A program made the position numbers and the translations under genes. The notes beneath the pieces were generated by a model, which had not been told where the DNA came from, made no database searches, and saw only the letters and a program-made list of their open reading frames with translations. A stretch of DNA of 64,000 nt, taken from assembly GCA_934167485.1 (NCBI GenBank), contig CAKPKL010000006.1, forward strand, positions 1 through 64,000. The letters run 5' to 3'. Origin of the DNA: an uncultured Bacilli bacterium (lineage in GTDB: Bacteria > Bacillota_I > Bacilli_A > RF39 > UBA660). Shown piece after piece: positions 33,887 through 42,642 of the stretch; the first letter of the stretch is position 1, and the number at the start of each line of letters is the position of its first letter.

Positions 33887-34972
33887 TTATTTTTTATAAA
33901 TCTTTTTTTCTAATACTCCTAATTTATCCAAGTATTTCAATACTATATTAGTACTAGTTGTTACATAATCAAGTTCATACCTATCACCATTATAAATAAT
34001 TATAGTACTTTTTAATTCATAATCACACCAGATAACTAACCAATTACCTTCATAATTATTTATTACATTTATATAATTATCTAAATTATTAATTAAATCA
34101 TTATGATAACTTAGTATAAGCACTCTATTAATATCTAAATTATTATATTTATAAGTTTTTATACTATCTTTAATATTATCAGTAATACTTTTATTAAAAT
34201 TAGTTGTAACGAAATACTTTTTTTCTAATGCTTTACTATCTAAATTTAGATTTAAACTTTCATATATTAGTTTATCTTGTCTAGTATATCTTGGGCTATT
34301 TAAATATTCTGTATCTGTAAGTACAGTAAGTGCGACTAGTATTTTATCCTCTTCATTAAAATTATATTTATTTTTAAATAAATTATATATAAGTAATCCT
34401 GTACTAGCATACTCTATCTCTAATACATTATCTATTTCTTTAGTTATTCTATGATGATCTATCGCACCCACTACATTACTTTTTTTCAATTTATATAATT
34501 GATTGTGATCTACTAATATAAATTTATTATCTTTAGGTTCTACTACTATTGGTTTTTCATTCAAATAATCCTTTATTATTTTAGAACTCGAATCTAAATA
34601 TTTATATCCTTTTAAAATAGCAAATTTAGCATCCACACCAAAACTTTTTAATACTTTACTAAGTAAATAACTTGAAAAAATAGAATCTACATCTGGATTT
34701 GGATGACCTATTACATATATTCTACCACTACAATTATTAATTATATTTTTAATTGTGTTGTTTATTAATTTGTTTCTTATTTTTTTCAAAGTATTTATAT
34801 CAAAATCAATACCTAGATTAAGTAATTTATCAATAGATCTAGCCTCTATTATTTTATAAGTCAAATTTTGTTCTTTTTTAATACTATCAACTATTATGTC
34901 TAAACTATTTAAAGGTTTATTTTTCCTCTCTTGTTTTTTTATATATTCTTTTATATTATTTTCTATATCCAT
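33887..34972 (-). CDS. DHH-family phosphoesterase resembling family II inorganic pyrophosphatase
   Basis: 361 residues. The metal-binding motifs are IGHPNPDVDSIFS (about 90), LVDHNQ (about 150) and IDHHR (about 168), the pattern of manganese-dependent family II pyrophosphatases. An N-terminal extension of about 85 residues, lysine/asparagine-rich, is extra. The DHHA2-type C-terminal part is present but divergent. Start at MDIENN (34972) is better placed than the ATG three codons earlier. The gene stands alone between the NUDIX run and the alkaline-phosphatase-like gene. Confidence 0.82.
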   Translation of the reverse strand: MDIENNIKEYIKKQERKNKPLNSLDIIVDSIKKEQNLTYKIIEARSIDKLLNLGIDFDINTLKKIRNKLINNTIKNIINNCSGRIYVIGHPNPDVDSIFSSYLLSKVLKSFGVDAKFAILKGYKYLDSSSKIIKDYLNEKPIVVEPKDNKFILVDHNQLYKLKKSNVVGAIDHHRITKEIDNVLEIEYASTGLLIYNLFKNKYNFNEEDKILVALTVLTDTEYLNSPRYTRQDKLIYESLNLNLDSKALEKKYFVTTNFNKSITDNIKDSIKTYKYNNLDINRVLILSYHNDLINNLDNYINVINNYEGNWLVIWCDYELKSTIIIYNGDRYELDYVTTSTNIVLKYLDKLGVLEKKIYKK

Positions 34973-35014
34973 AATCCACATCCAAATTTAATATATCATT
35001 TAACCTATTATATG

Positions 35015-36112
35015 TCAATTTATTTCTTTTATTATTACAGGTATCAACATCTCATCTTCTGTAAGTCCTGCATGCATACTTTTAAATTTTTGACAAGTTT
35101 CATTATCAATAAAATATTTATCTCCTATTGCAATCGCAACAAAATCTCCTATAGAATCTTTAAAATGTATATTATTTTTACCTACACCAAATATTTTTTG
35201 TTCTAATACTTCATTTTGATCTAATAAGTTAAAATCATTTTTAAAGTACTTATTAAACTCTTGTTTAAATATAGATTCTAAACCAGGTTTTATTTTAAAA
35301 GATTGAGCTCGAGGTTCTATAGATACTTCTCTTTCTAATGTTTGTGTTATAGATGTATAATTTTCTAAATTTATTGGTTCTGAGTTTATATGTCCATGAT
35401 CTGCAATAGTTATTACTACACTGTTTTTTATTTTACTACACAACTCTTCTATTTTATCATTAATTTTTTGTATTTCTTCTACTACCTCTTTTTTATTACT
35501 ACCAAGTTCATGTAATAAACTATCTGGATTATCATAATAAGCATATATAAATTTTTTTTCATTAATTAAAGTTAATTTATATATATCTTCTACTATATTA
35601 TTAAAATCATGGTATTTCTCATCTTTAAAAGGCGCTAAAAGATATGCTCTACTTTTTTTATTTATTTTTTCTATTATATTTTCATAAGGATATGTTTTAT
35701 TTGAAACATTATATTCTTGAGCACTTATATTACTATTTTTTAAGGTATTTAAGAACATTGTTATTGTTTGATCTTCATCCTTAAAATATAAGTCCCAACC
35801 TAACCAACCATGCTCATTAGGATTTTTACCACTCATCATACTAGTTGTTGCAGCTGTTGTTGTAGGTGGAAAAACCGTAGTTATTTCTCTTACTCTATTT
35901 TTTCTAAGAAATGAATCTTCATTTATATGTTTATCTAATATTTTTGATCCTAAACCATCACATAATATAACAATTACATTTTTATAATTTTTATCAAGTA
36001 TTTTATCTATAAATGATAATGTATTATGATATGTAGTACAGTTAAAATGTTTTAATATAGAATTAGATAAATTAGTTATACATTCTTCGTAATTTGGTCT
36101 TTTTATATTCAT
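35015..36112 (-). CDS. Alkaline-phosphatase-superfamily phosphodiesterase/nucleotide pyrophosphatase
   Basis: 365 residues. Metal ligands and nucleophile of the superfamily are visible: LCDGLGS (about 50), the threonine region TTVFPPTTTAATTSMMSG (about 78-95), YDNPDSLLHELG, ADHGH and, near the C-terminus, MHAGLTEDEM. It matches the nucleotide pyrophosphatase/phosphodiesterase subgroup. There is no signal peptide, so it appears cytosolic. The ATG follows TAGGAGGA. It lies just after the ABC exporter genes (8-base gap), so may share their transcript. Confidence 0.88.
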   Translation of the reverse strand: MNIKRPNYEECITNLSNSILKHFNCTTYHNTLSFIDKILDKNYKNVIVILCDGLGSKILDKHINEDSFLRKNRVREITTVFPPTTTAATTSMMSGKNPNEHGWLGWDLYFKDEDQTITMFLNTLKNSNISAQEYNVSNKTYPYENIIEKINKKSRAYLLAPFKDEKYHDFNNIVEDIYKLTLINEKKFIYAYYDNPDSLLHELGSNKKEVVEEIQKINDKIEELCSKIKNSVVITIADHGHINSEPINLENYTSITQTLEREVSIEPRAQSFKIKPGLESIFKQEFNKYFKNDFNLLDQNEVLEQKIFGVGKNNIHFKDSIGDFVAIAIGDKYFIDNETCQKFKSMHAGLTEDEMLIPVIIKEIN

Positions 36113-36120
36113 AATTCCTC

Positions 36121-36915
36121 CTATATTCTCGCACTCATCAAATTGCTTGATGAATATCTCTTTAGTCCTTTATAAAAAACTAGAAATGAAACAAAAACAA
36201 ATAATAGAGTTGTTAAAATAACAATTATAAATAATTTTATATCAAAATTATTTATAATAGATACTGGTACATAAGTAGATATACCTACTGGTATGATTGT
36301 ATAAAGAATTAGTTTTACTATACCTTTAAATATAGAAGATGGATATGTAGAAAAACTCGTTACAAATCCATTACCCATATCCGCAATAACATCTGATTTA
36401 TTAATCCAAAAACTTAAACTAGATAATATTACAGCAAATGCCGTTATTGTTATACCTCCCAATATAGTAAAAAGAATAAATAATATAAATCTAGTCATTG
36501 TAAATCCATAAATAAGTAACATAATAAAGCCATATATAATATCACCTAATGCAGATGGTTCTACATCAGTAGTAATACAAGATAATAATACATTTTTTGG
36601 TTGTACTAAATATGAATCTAACTTACCATTATTTATTGTATCATGAAGATTAAATGAATTTTTAAAAAAGAAGTGCGCAAAACCATATGTAGAAGCAGAT
36701 ATTGCCCATAAGAGTAATACCATCTTAAACGTATATCCCCCAAAATTATCTTTAAGAGAATAAAATATTATCCATTCAATAATGAATGTTGCATTGTTTA
36801 ATATCATAAATACTATATTAAATATAAAAGATACTTTATTTAACATCTCTCTCATTAATGCATATTTAACAGATAAAATAGATATTTTAAATTGATTTTT
36901 AACCTCCGTTAACAT
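36121..36915 (-). CDS. ABC-2 exporter permease, second subunit (DUF990-like)
   Basis: 264 residues with about six membrane helices. LLLWAISASTYGFAHFFFKN and GKLDSYLVQP are typical of paired permeases of the daunorubicin-type ABC-2 group. It overlaps the first permease gene by 17 bases; its likely ATG has a GGAG 13 bases upstream, so coupling is likely. Forms a membrane pair with the gene before it. Confidence 0.87.
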   Translation of the reverse strand: MLTEVKNQFKISILSVKYALMREMLNKVSFIFNIVFMILNNATFIIEWIIFYSLKDNFGGYTFKMVLLLWAISASTYGFAHFFFKNSFNLHDTINNGKLDSYLVQPKNVLLSCITTDVEPSALGDIIYGFIMLLIYGFTMTRFILFILFTILGGITITAFAVILSSLSFWINKSDVIADMGNGFVTSFSTYPSSIFKGIVKLILYTIIPVGISTYVPVSIINNFDIKLFIIVILTTLLFVFVSFLVFYKGLKRYSSSNLMSARI

Positions 36916-37690
36916 TTAGTTTTTTCACTCCTTTCTTATATATTAAATTACATATTAAAAATGAAAATGCAATATAAATAATTTGACTAATTAATATAAT
37001 AATTCCTTCATTTATATTAAAATTTACAAACAATCTTGCTGGACCATAACATACAACATATACAGGACTAAATTTTAATATTGGTTGTATAAATTTTGGA
37101 AAATATTCTATTGGAAATAAAGTTCCTACTATTAATATTAGTTTACTATATATCCAATAAAATGGATTAGCATCTTCAATAAAGAATGATATCAATCCTA
37201 TAAATGTTATTAATAGTATACTTATTATAGTAGCTAATATCATAGATATTAATACAAAAATAGTACTTAATATATTTATATCAGGCATACTACCTAAAAA
37301 TATAAATCCTAATAATAATCCCAATACTAAATAAATTAATCCTTTAATAGTTGCATCAGCTAAATAATTAGATAAAATATATCCAACATAATTATAAGGT
37401 CTATTAATGTTATAAGTTATATTGCCACTCTTAACATCATTACATATTTTTCTACATAAATTTCTACCACTTAAAGAAGACCAAAGTATTTCAGTTATTA
37501 TTACATACCATATCATTTGATTCATACTATAGCCATTAATTAATTTACTAGAATCACTATATATGTATTTCCATAAATTTAAAAATATAAAAATATGTAT
37601 TAAATATCCAATGAAACCTACTAAATAATTAAATACATATTGTAGATTACTCATAAGTTCTGATTTAAATATAAATAAATATTTTTTCAT
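36899..37690 (-). CDS. ABC-2 exporter permease, first subunit (DUF990-like)
   Basis: 263 residues, about six membrane helices. The segment RNLCRKICNDVKSGNITYNI, followed by RPYNYVGY, is equivalent to that in the partner permease. The start follows AAAGGTAAGTA, two bases after the ATPase gene. Part of the three-gene exporter. Confidence 0.87.
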   Translation of the reverse strand: MKKYLFIFKSELMSNLQYVFNYLVGFIGYLIHIFIFLNLWKYIYSDSSKLINGYSMNQMIWYVIITEILWSSLSGRNLCRKICNDVKSGNITYNINRPYNYVGYILSNYLADATIKGLIYLVLGLLLGFIFLGSMPDINILSTIFVLISMILATIISILLITFIGLISFFIEDANPFYWIYSKLILIVGTLFPIEYFPKFIQPILKFSPVYVVCYGPARLFVNFNINEGIIILISQIIYIAFSFLICNLIYKKGVKKLNVNGG

Positions 37691-37691
37691 A

Positions 37692-38669
37692 TTACTTACC
37701 TTTATATATATTACTTATAATATCTTCCAAAGGAACATTAGATATATTAATATCTATTATATTATCAGTATTTAATAACTTTAATGCATCAGATACACTT
37801 TTCTTTTTTAAATCTACTTCTATTTTTAAATTATAACCTTTATCTTTTAATATAGTAATTCCATCCTCTTCTTCTAAATTCACTTTTTCTTTCATTTTAG
37901 CATCCACTATTTTTTTATTTAAATAATGATATTTTAAATTTTCCATTGAATCATCAAGTACAATTTCTCCATTATTTATAATAATAACTCTCTTACATAA
38001 TTTTTCTATATCACCTACATCATGACTTGTTAAAAATATAGTAGTTTTATATTCTTTATTCATTCGTTTTATTAAAGTACGTATGCTTTCTTTAACTACT
38101 GGATCTAATCCTATTGTAGGTTCATCTAAAAATAGTACTTTTGGTTCATGTATTAGGGATGCTACTATCTCACATCTAATTCTCTGTCCTAAACTTAAAT
38201 TCCTAACTGGTGTATTTATAAATTCATCAAGTTCAAATAATTCTCTTAATTCTTTAATTTTCTTTTCTACTTTATAATCAGGTATATCATAAATAGCTCC
38301 AAAAAACTTAAAATTATCATATGGAGTTAAATGAGTCCAAAGTTGTTCTTTTTGACCAAATACAGTTCCAATATTATAAGCTAATTTTTTTCTTTCCTTA
38401 AATGGATCAAAATTTAAAACTTTAATATCACCACTATCAGAACAAAGTATTCCTGTAAGCATCTTTATAGTAGTCGATTTTCCTGCTCCATTAGGCCCAA
38501 TAAATGCAATTACTTCACCTTTTTCTACATTAAAAGAAATATTTTTAACAGCTTTTACTATTTTATACTTAGGTTTAAAAATACTCTTTAAACTACCTTT
38601 TAAACCTTTTTCTTTTAATTTAACTTTAAATGTCTTAGATAATTTTTTTACTTCTATTACATTTGACAC
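37692..38669 (-). CDS. ABC exporter ATPase (DrrA-like)
   Basis: 325 residues. Walker A IGPNGAGKSTT (about 57), signature LSLGQRIRCE (about 163), Walker B VLFLDEPTIGLDP and FLTSHD. The N-terminal KVKLKEKGLKGSLKSIF segment and Q-loop FGQKEQLWTH are typical of ATPases paired with DUF990 permeases. It starts with GTG, preceded by GAAGGGAAGTGATA. Substrate unknown; related sets export lipids or antibiotics. Confidence 0.93.
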   Translation of the reverse strand: MSNVIEVKKLSKTFKVKLKEKGLKGSLKSIFKPKYKIVKAVKNISFNVEKGEVIAFIGPNGAGKSTTIKMLTGILCSDSGDIKVLNFDPFKERKKLAYNIGTVFGQKEQLWTHLTPYDNFKFFGAIYDIPDYKVEKKIKELRELFELDEFINTPVRNLSLGQRIRCEIVASLIHEPKVLFLDEPTIGLDPVVKESIRTLIKRMNKEYKTTIFLTSHDVGDIEKLCKRVIIINNGEIVLDDSMENLKYHYLNKKIVDAKMKEKVNLEEEDGITILKDKGYNLKIEVDLKKKSVSDALKLLNTDNIIDINISNVPLEDIISNIYKGK

Positions 38670-38673
38670 ATTA

Positions 38674-39249
38674 TCACTTCCCTTCTGTATATTTTTTATA
38701 CTTTATGTTTTTCTTTAAAGATTCTTCTACATCTATCCAATATCTTCCAAGTAATTTTCCATTATCATTTATTTTATTTTCTAATACACCTCCAGCATCT
38801 AATATTGTTTTTACTGAACCAATATTACCATCATATGCCGTTAACAATACTTTATCTAAACCTAATTCTCTAGCCTTAATTAAGCATAAATAAAGATTAA
38901 TTTTATTATATCCCTTTCTTCTTTCACTTACCTTTATACTATAACCAATGTGTCCACCATGAAGGAGCAAATTCTTATTTAAGTTATATCTCAAATTAAT
39001 TAAACCTACTAATTTAGAATCATTTTTTCTTATTAAAAAGTATTCATATCCAGGGCAATATCCTGAAGGTACTGTTAATGGATTACTTAATTTACTTAAA
39101 AATTCTAACCATCCTTCATAATTATCAAGATACTTATCAAGCCCACTATCTCCATTTAAATTACTACTGTTTTCATAAAATTCTTTTACATAATTTATAG
39201 CTTCATCTTTTCTTTTAATACTAGGACTTTCTAGATAAAATTTCTCCAT
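38674..39249 (-). CDS. GNAT acetyltransferase
   Basis: 191 residues. Acetyl-CoA-binding RRKGYNKINLYLCLIKA, with IGYSIKV before it and GNIGSVKTILDAGG after it. The N-terminal part is unlike the RimJ/RimL type. The start follows AGAAAGGTTG, 4 bases after the preceding GNAT gene, so both are probably on one transcript with the ABC exporter downstream. Confidence 0.87.
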   Translation of the reverse strand: MEKFYLESPSIKRKDEAINYVKEFYENSSNLNGDSGLDKYLDNYEGWLEFLSKLSNPLTVPSGYCPGYEYFLIRKNDSKLVGLINLRYNLNKNLLLHGGHIGYSIKVSERRKGYNKINLYLCLIKARELGLDKVLLTAYDGNIGSVKTILDAGGVLENKINDNGKLLGRYWIDVEESLKKNIKYKKYTEGK

Positions 39250-39253
39250 AATA

Positions 39254-39808
39254 TCAACCTTTCTTATATTCTTTTTGTGTGATTGAATAAATTATTAAAT
39301 CATCTAATTTATTTGTATATTTATTAATCATTCTTTCGTTTAATATAGCCTCCATCTTCATGCCAGCTCTTTTCATTACCATGCCACTTTTTGGATTACC
39401 ACTTATATATTTAGCTTCTACTAAGTTCATATTACAATCCATTAAAAAGTATTCTATTACTCTTTTTAGTGCTTCAGTAGCATATCCATTACCCCAATAC
39501 TTAGATCCATAACAATATCCTACTTCTACATAGTTTTCTTTCTCATATACATGTACTCCTGTAATACTACCTATAACATCCCTTGTTTCTTTTAGTTCTA
39601 CAACCCAGTTATAGGCACCTTTTTTATATTCCTGAATCCAAAGTTTTATAATATTTTTAGAATCTTCTACATTCTTATGCGTCTGCCATTCTAAATATTT
39701 ATTTACTTTTTTATCACTACCCCAATTTTTATACATACCAGCAGCATCACTTATTTTAAACTTTCTAAGTATTAATCTTTCTGTCTCTAATAATTTAGTT
39801 CCTTTCAT
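39254..39808 (-). CDS. GNAT acetyltransferase (RimJ/RimL type) under a structured leader
   Basis: 184 residues. ETERLILRKFK at the start, VGYCYGSKYWGNGYATEA in the acetyl-CoA loop and SGMVMKRAGMKMEA near the C-terminus define the RimJ/RimL-type GNAT family. AAAGGAGGAG lies immediately after the second leader terminator, before the ATG, so expression should depend on read-through of that terminator. The following genes (GNAT, ABC exporter, phosphatase) are closely packed and may share this control. Confidence 0.9.
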   Translation of the reverse strand: MKGTKLLETERLILRKFKISDAAGMYKNWGSDKKVNKYLEWQTHKNVEDSKNIIKLWIQEYKKGAYNWVVELKETRDVIGSITGVHVYEKENYVEVGYCYGSKYWGNGYATEALKRVIEYFLMDCNMNLVEAKYISGNPKSGMVMKRAGMKMEAILNERMINKYTNKLDDLIIYSITQKEYKKG

Positions 39809-39823
39809 ATTTTCTCCTCCTTT

Positions 39824-39913
39824 AAAAAAGGCACAGAATCACTCTAGTAAGTGACTCCGTGCCTTCAGACGTGTAGGACTAGTATCCCTATGTAGCTTTA
39901 TACATACTCACAC
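39824..39913 (-). promoter_or_regulatory. Leader RNA unit 2: three-way-junction-like fold plus terminator
   Basis: Minus strand, in order: P1 strand GTGTGAG (39913-39907), hairpin TATGTA/TACATA (39906-39889), GGGA (39888-39885), P1 return CCTACAC (39877-39871), then terminator stem AAGGCAC/GTGCCTT with the internal element GGAGTCAC and a T run (39824-39829). The same order is seen in unit 1. The RBS of the GNAT gene follows directly. Candidate riboswitch or attenuator of unknown ligand. Confidence 0.7.
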
Positions 39914-39943
39914 AATAATTTTTGATTTTCGTATAAAAAGTAC

Positions 39944-40028
39944 TAAAAAACACGAAAATCACCTTAGTGACTCCGTGTTTACGTGTAAGATTTCTCCCAG
40001 GGAAGCTCGTTACCTTATTCCCTCTCAC
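39944..40028 (-). promoter_or_regulatory. Leader RNA unit 1: three-way-junction-like fold plus terminator
   Basis: Minus strand, in order: GTGAG (40028-40024), hairpin AGGGAA/TTCCCT (40023-39999), GGGA (39998-39995), CTTAC (39989-39985) and ACACGT, then terminator stem ACACG/CGTGT with internal GGAGTCAC/GTGATT and a T run (39945-39950). The hairpin differs in sequence from that of unit 2 yet pairs equally well, while the GTGAG, GGGA, (C/T)TACACGT and CACGGAGTCAC blocks are shared. Confidence 0.7.
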
Positions 40029-40037
40029 TACCTAAAA

Positions 40038-40478
40038 TTATATATTAAAATTTTTATTTGTCAATACCTCTTGTACTAAATTTGATAATTTTTTTGTATT
40101 TAAACTTTTTATATCATAAAATTTAGAACCTTTTGAATCATCATTTATTTCATTTATTATATTAGTTTCTTTTATATTACCAGTATATTCTAAAATCTCA
40201 TAAATAATTCCAATGTGGTGAATGTTTTCTATCATACCCTTATGTTTAAATTCTACATTAGTTGTTACTACATCTATTAATTTATACTTTAAAACATCTA
40301 TTCCAACTTCCTCTTTTAATTCACGAATTAAAGTATCAACAGTTGATTCAGTGTGTTCTAAAGTTCCACCTGGTAAATCTAACATACCATCATAAGGTCC
40401 ACCAACCTTATCAATCAAAAGTATTTCATCATTATTTTTGATTATTCCATATACACCTATGTGATTTATATATTTCAT
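40038..40478 (-). CDS. NUDIX hydrolase
   Basis: 146 residues. NUDIX box GGTLEHTESTVDTLIRELKE, continuing EVGI (about 36-58), preceded by GMLDLP. The N-terminal HIGVYGIIKNNDEILLI is the usual first strand. The start follows AGAAGGTTGAT. It lies just upstream of the tandem leader and 16 bases after a hybrid kinase gene; substrate unknown. Confidence 0.9.
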   Translation of the reverse strand: MKYINHIGVYGIIKNNDEILLIDKVGGPYDGMLDLPGGTLEHTESTVDTLIRELKEEVGIDVLKYKLIDVVTTNVEFKHKGMIENIHHIGIIYEILEYTGNIKETNIINEINDDSKGSKFYDIKSLNTKKLSNLVQEVLTNKNFNI

Positions 40479-40494
40479 ATTTTAATCAACCTTC

Positions 40495-42594
40495 TTATTT
40501 TAAAAATTTTTTTAAAACTCTACTTAATTCTGATTTATCAATAGGTTTACTTAAATAATCATCAAAACCATCACTCAAATATTTTTCTTTTTGTCCTTTA
40601 ATCGCATCAGCAGTAAGAACTACTACTGGAGTATTAAATCCTTCTATTTCTTTCAATTTATTTAATGTTTCTACACCTGATAAACCTGGCATCATTTGAT
40701 CAAGTAATATCAAATCAAATGTATTGTCTTCTTTTATCAAATCAATACATTCAATACCACTTTCTATTAATGTTGCTGAAATATCATAATCTTCTAAGAA
40801 TCTTGAAGTTACTTTTAAATTTAATTTATTATCATCTACAATTAATACTTTTTTGCCTTTTAAACTAAATTGTTCAGCATTTTTATTATTAGTAATCATT
40901 TCTCTTACTTTATTATCTTCAACAATTTTTTGAATAAAAGTTACTGTTACTTTAGTATATTCTCCTACTTTACTTTCTATCTCTAAAGTACCACCTAACA
41001 AATTCATTAAATTTTTAACTGTCCCAAGGCCACTATTATTAGATGAAGAATTCATAATAGAATTTAATCTTTCCTCTTCAATACCACTTCCTGTATCACT
41101 TATCTCTACTATAAGTTTTACATTATTATCTATCTTCTCTCCTCTAACATTAATATTTATTTCGCCCTCACTAGTATATTCAATAGAATTATTAATAATG
41201 TTAGTTAAAGCATTAGTTATTCTTTTACAATCTCCATAAAGAATAACTGGTAAATTATTATCTAAATTTATATTTAATTTAATATCTTTATTATTTATAT
41301 ATTCCTTTGAACTTTTCTCTAATATTTTAAACATTCTTAAAATACTATAATTCTTTTCTTCTTTTTCTATTGCTTTTTTCTCTATCTTTGATGTATCAAG
41401 TAATCCATCTATTATAGTTAAAACTTCTTTAGAAGATGATTTTATATTTTTTATATCTTCTTTTACATTATCATTTAGTTTTTCTTTTAATAGAGATTCA
41501 CTTAATCCCATTATATTTGATAATGGCGTTCGTATATCATGAGATATTGTTGATATTAAATCTGTTTTTGATTTATCAGCCATCTTAGCTGCATTTAATG
41601 CATTTTGTAACATAACATTTTGCTCTCTAATGCTTTCAGCATCTTCAGTTACATTTTTAGTTAAAATAGATACTATATTTCTTTGATTTTTTGTTAGAAA
41701 GAATACTGTACTTTCTAACCAAGTCGAATTTTTTATATCAGATCCAATTCTATATCTAAATGAAATAGAATTTAGTTCAAACTTTTTAAAATGTTCATCT
41801 AAAACCTCTCTAGATATATTAGAATAAACCATATCTCTATCTTTTTCATTTATATAACTTAATATCTCTTTTAATCCTTCACTATAAAATCCTCTTTTTT
41901 CCTCACCAAAATATAGATTATCTTCCTTAAAATATTTTAAATCATAAGAATTACTTGCTAAATTAATATTTATTTCTACATCATAAGATTTAGCTGTTAT
42001 TTGATTAAGTTTAAATTCACGATTCTTTATATCAGTAGCTTGTGTTATTAAAAGGTGTTGTCTTTCATGTTCTTTTGTTGCATCTATTACCTCTATTACT
42101 ATATAATTGTCTTCTTTTTCTACATAATTAAAAATTTTAATTCTAATCCACATATCATGATTATATTTTGGATTATCATATTGAATCATTTGACCTACAT
42201 ATAAGCCTTTCTTATCCCAATTCTTTAATTCGGAATTTATTATTGGTAAATTCAAAATACTAGAAGCAATTTCATCATCACTCATTTTATCCTTTTCTAT
42301 ACCAAGTACATCATCTACATTATTTGATATATAACTAACTTTCCTAGTTTTAGAATTTAACATTATATAAACTGTTTCTGAATTTTCTACTAATGAATTA
42401 AATAATTTATTTTTATTACCATTACCAATAATTTTTATTAAATTAATTAAAAATATAACAATAACTATTAATGATATAAATAATATATAACTAAATACAA
42501 TATTATTCTTTAATACTCCAGTAAAAATATATACATAACTATAAATTACCATAAGTAATAAAATACATATAATAAAACCCTTTTTATTTTTCAT
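40495..42594 (-). CDS. Hybrid sensor kinase with two membrane helices and PAS-like region
   Basis: 699 residues. Two N-terminal helices (about 5-55), a PAS-like sensor (about 65-310, possibly two copies), coiled region, HisKA (STISHDIRTPLSNIMGLSE, about 350), ATPase (ITNALTNIINNS, DTGSGI) and receiver (VLIVDDNKLN, LLDQMMPGLSG, LSKPID). The ATP lid is short and the second G-box reads SGLGTVKN rather than GTGLGLA, so kinase activity may be altered. No Hpt domain, unlike its neighbour. Start after TAGGAGG. Confidence 0.92.
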   Translation of the reverse strand: MKNKKGFIICILLLMVIYSYVYIFTGVLKNNIVFSYILFISLIVIVIFLINLIKIIGNGNKNKLFNSLVENSETVYIMLNSKTRKVSYISNNVDDVLGIEKDKMSDDEIASSILNLPIINSELKNWDKKGLYVGQMIQYDNPKYNHDMWIRIKIFNYVEKEDNYIVIEVIDATKEHERQHLLITQATDIKNREFKLNQITAKSYDVEININLASNSYDLKYFKEDNLYFGEEKRGFYSEGLKEILSYINEKDRDMVYSNISREVLDEHFKKFELNSISFRYRIGSDIKNSTWLESTVFFLTKNQRNIVSILTKNVTEDAESIREQNVMLQNALNAAKMADKSKTDLISTISHDIRTPLSNIMGLSESLLKEKLNDNVKEDIKNIKSSSKEVLTIIDGLLDTSKIEKKAIEKEEKNYSILRMFKILEKSSKEYINNKDIKLNINLDNNLPVILYGDCKRITNALTNIINNSIEYTSEGEININVRGEKIDNNVKLIVEISDTGSGIEEERLNSIMNSSSNNSGLGTVKNLMNLLGGTLEIESKVGEYTKVTVTFIQKIVEDNKVREMITNNKNAEQFSLKGKKVLIVDDNKLNLKVTSRFLEDYDISATLIESGIECIDLIKEDNTFDLILLDQMMPGLSGVETLNKLKEIEGFNTPVVVLTADAIKGQKEKYLSDGFDDYLSKPIDKSELSRVLKKFLK

Positions 42595-42642
42595 ATTAAC
42601 CTCCTAGTATTATATAAATATTATAACACAATTTAAGTTTTT

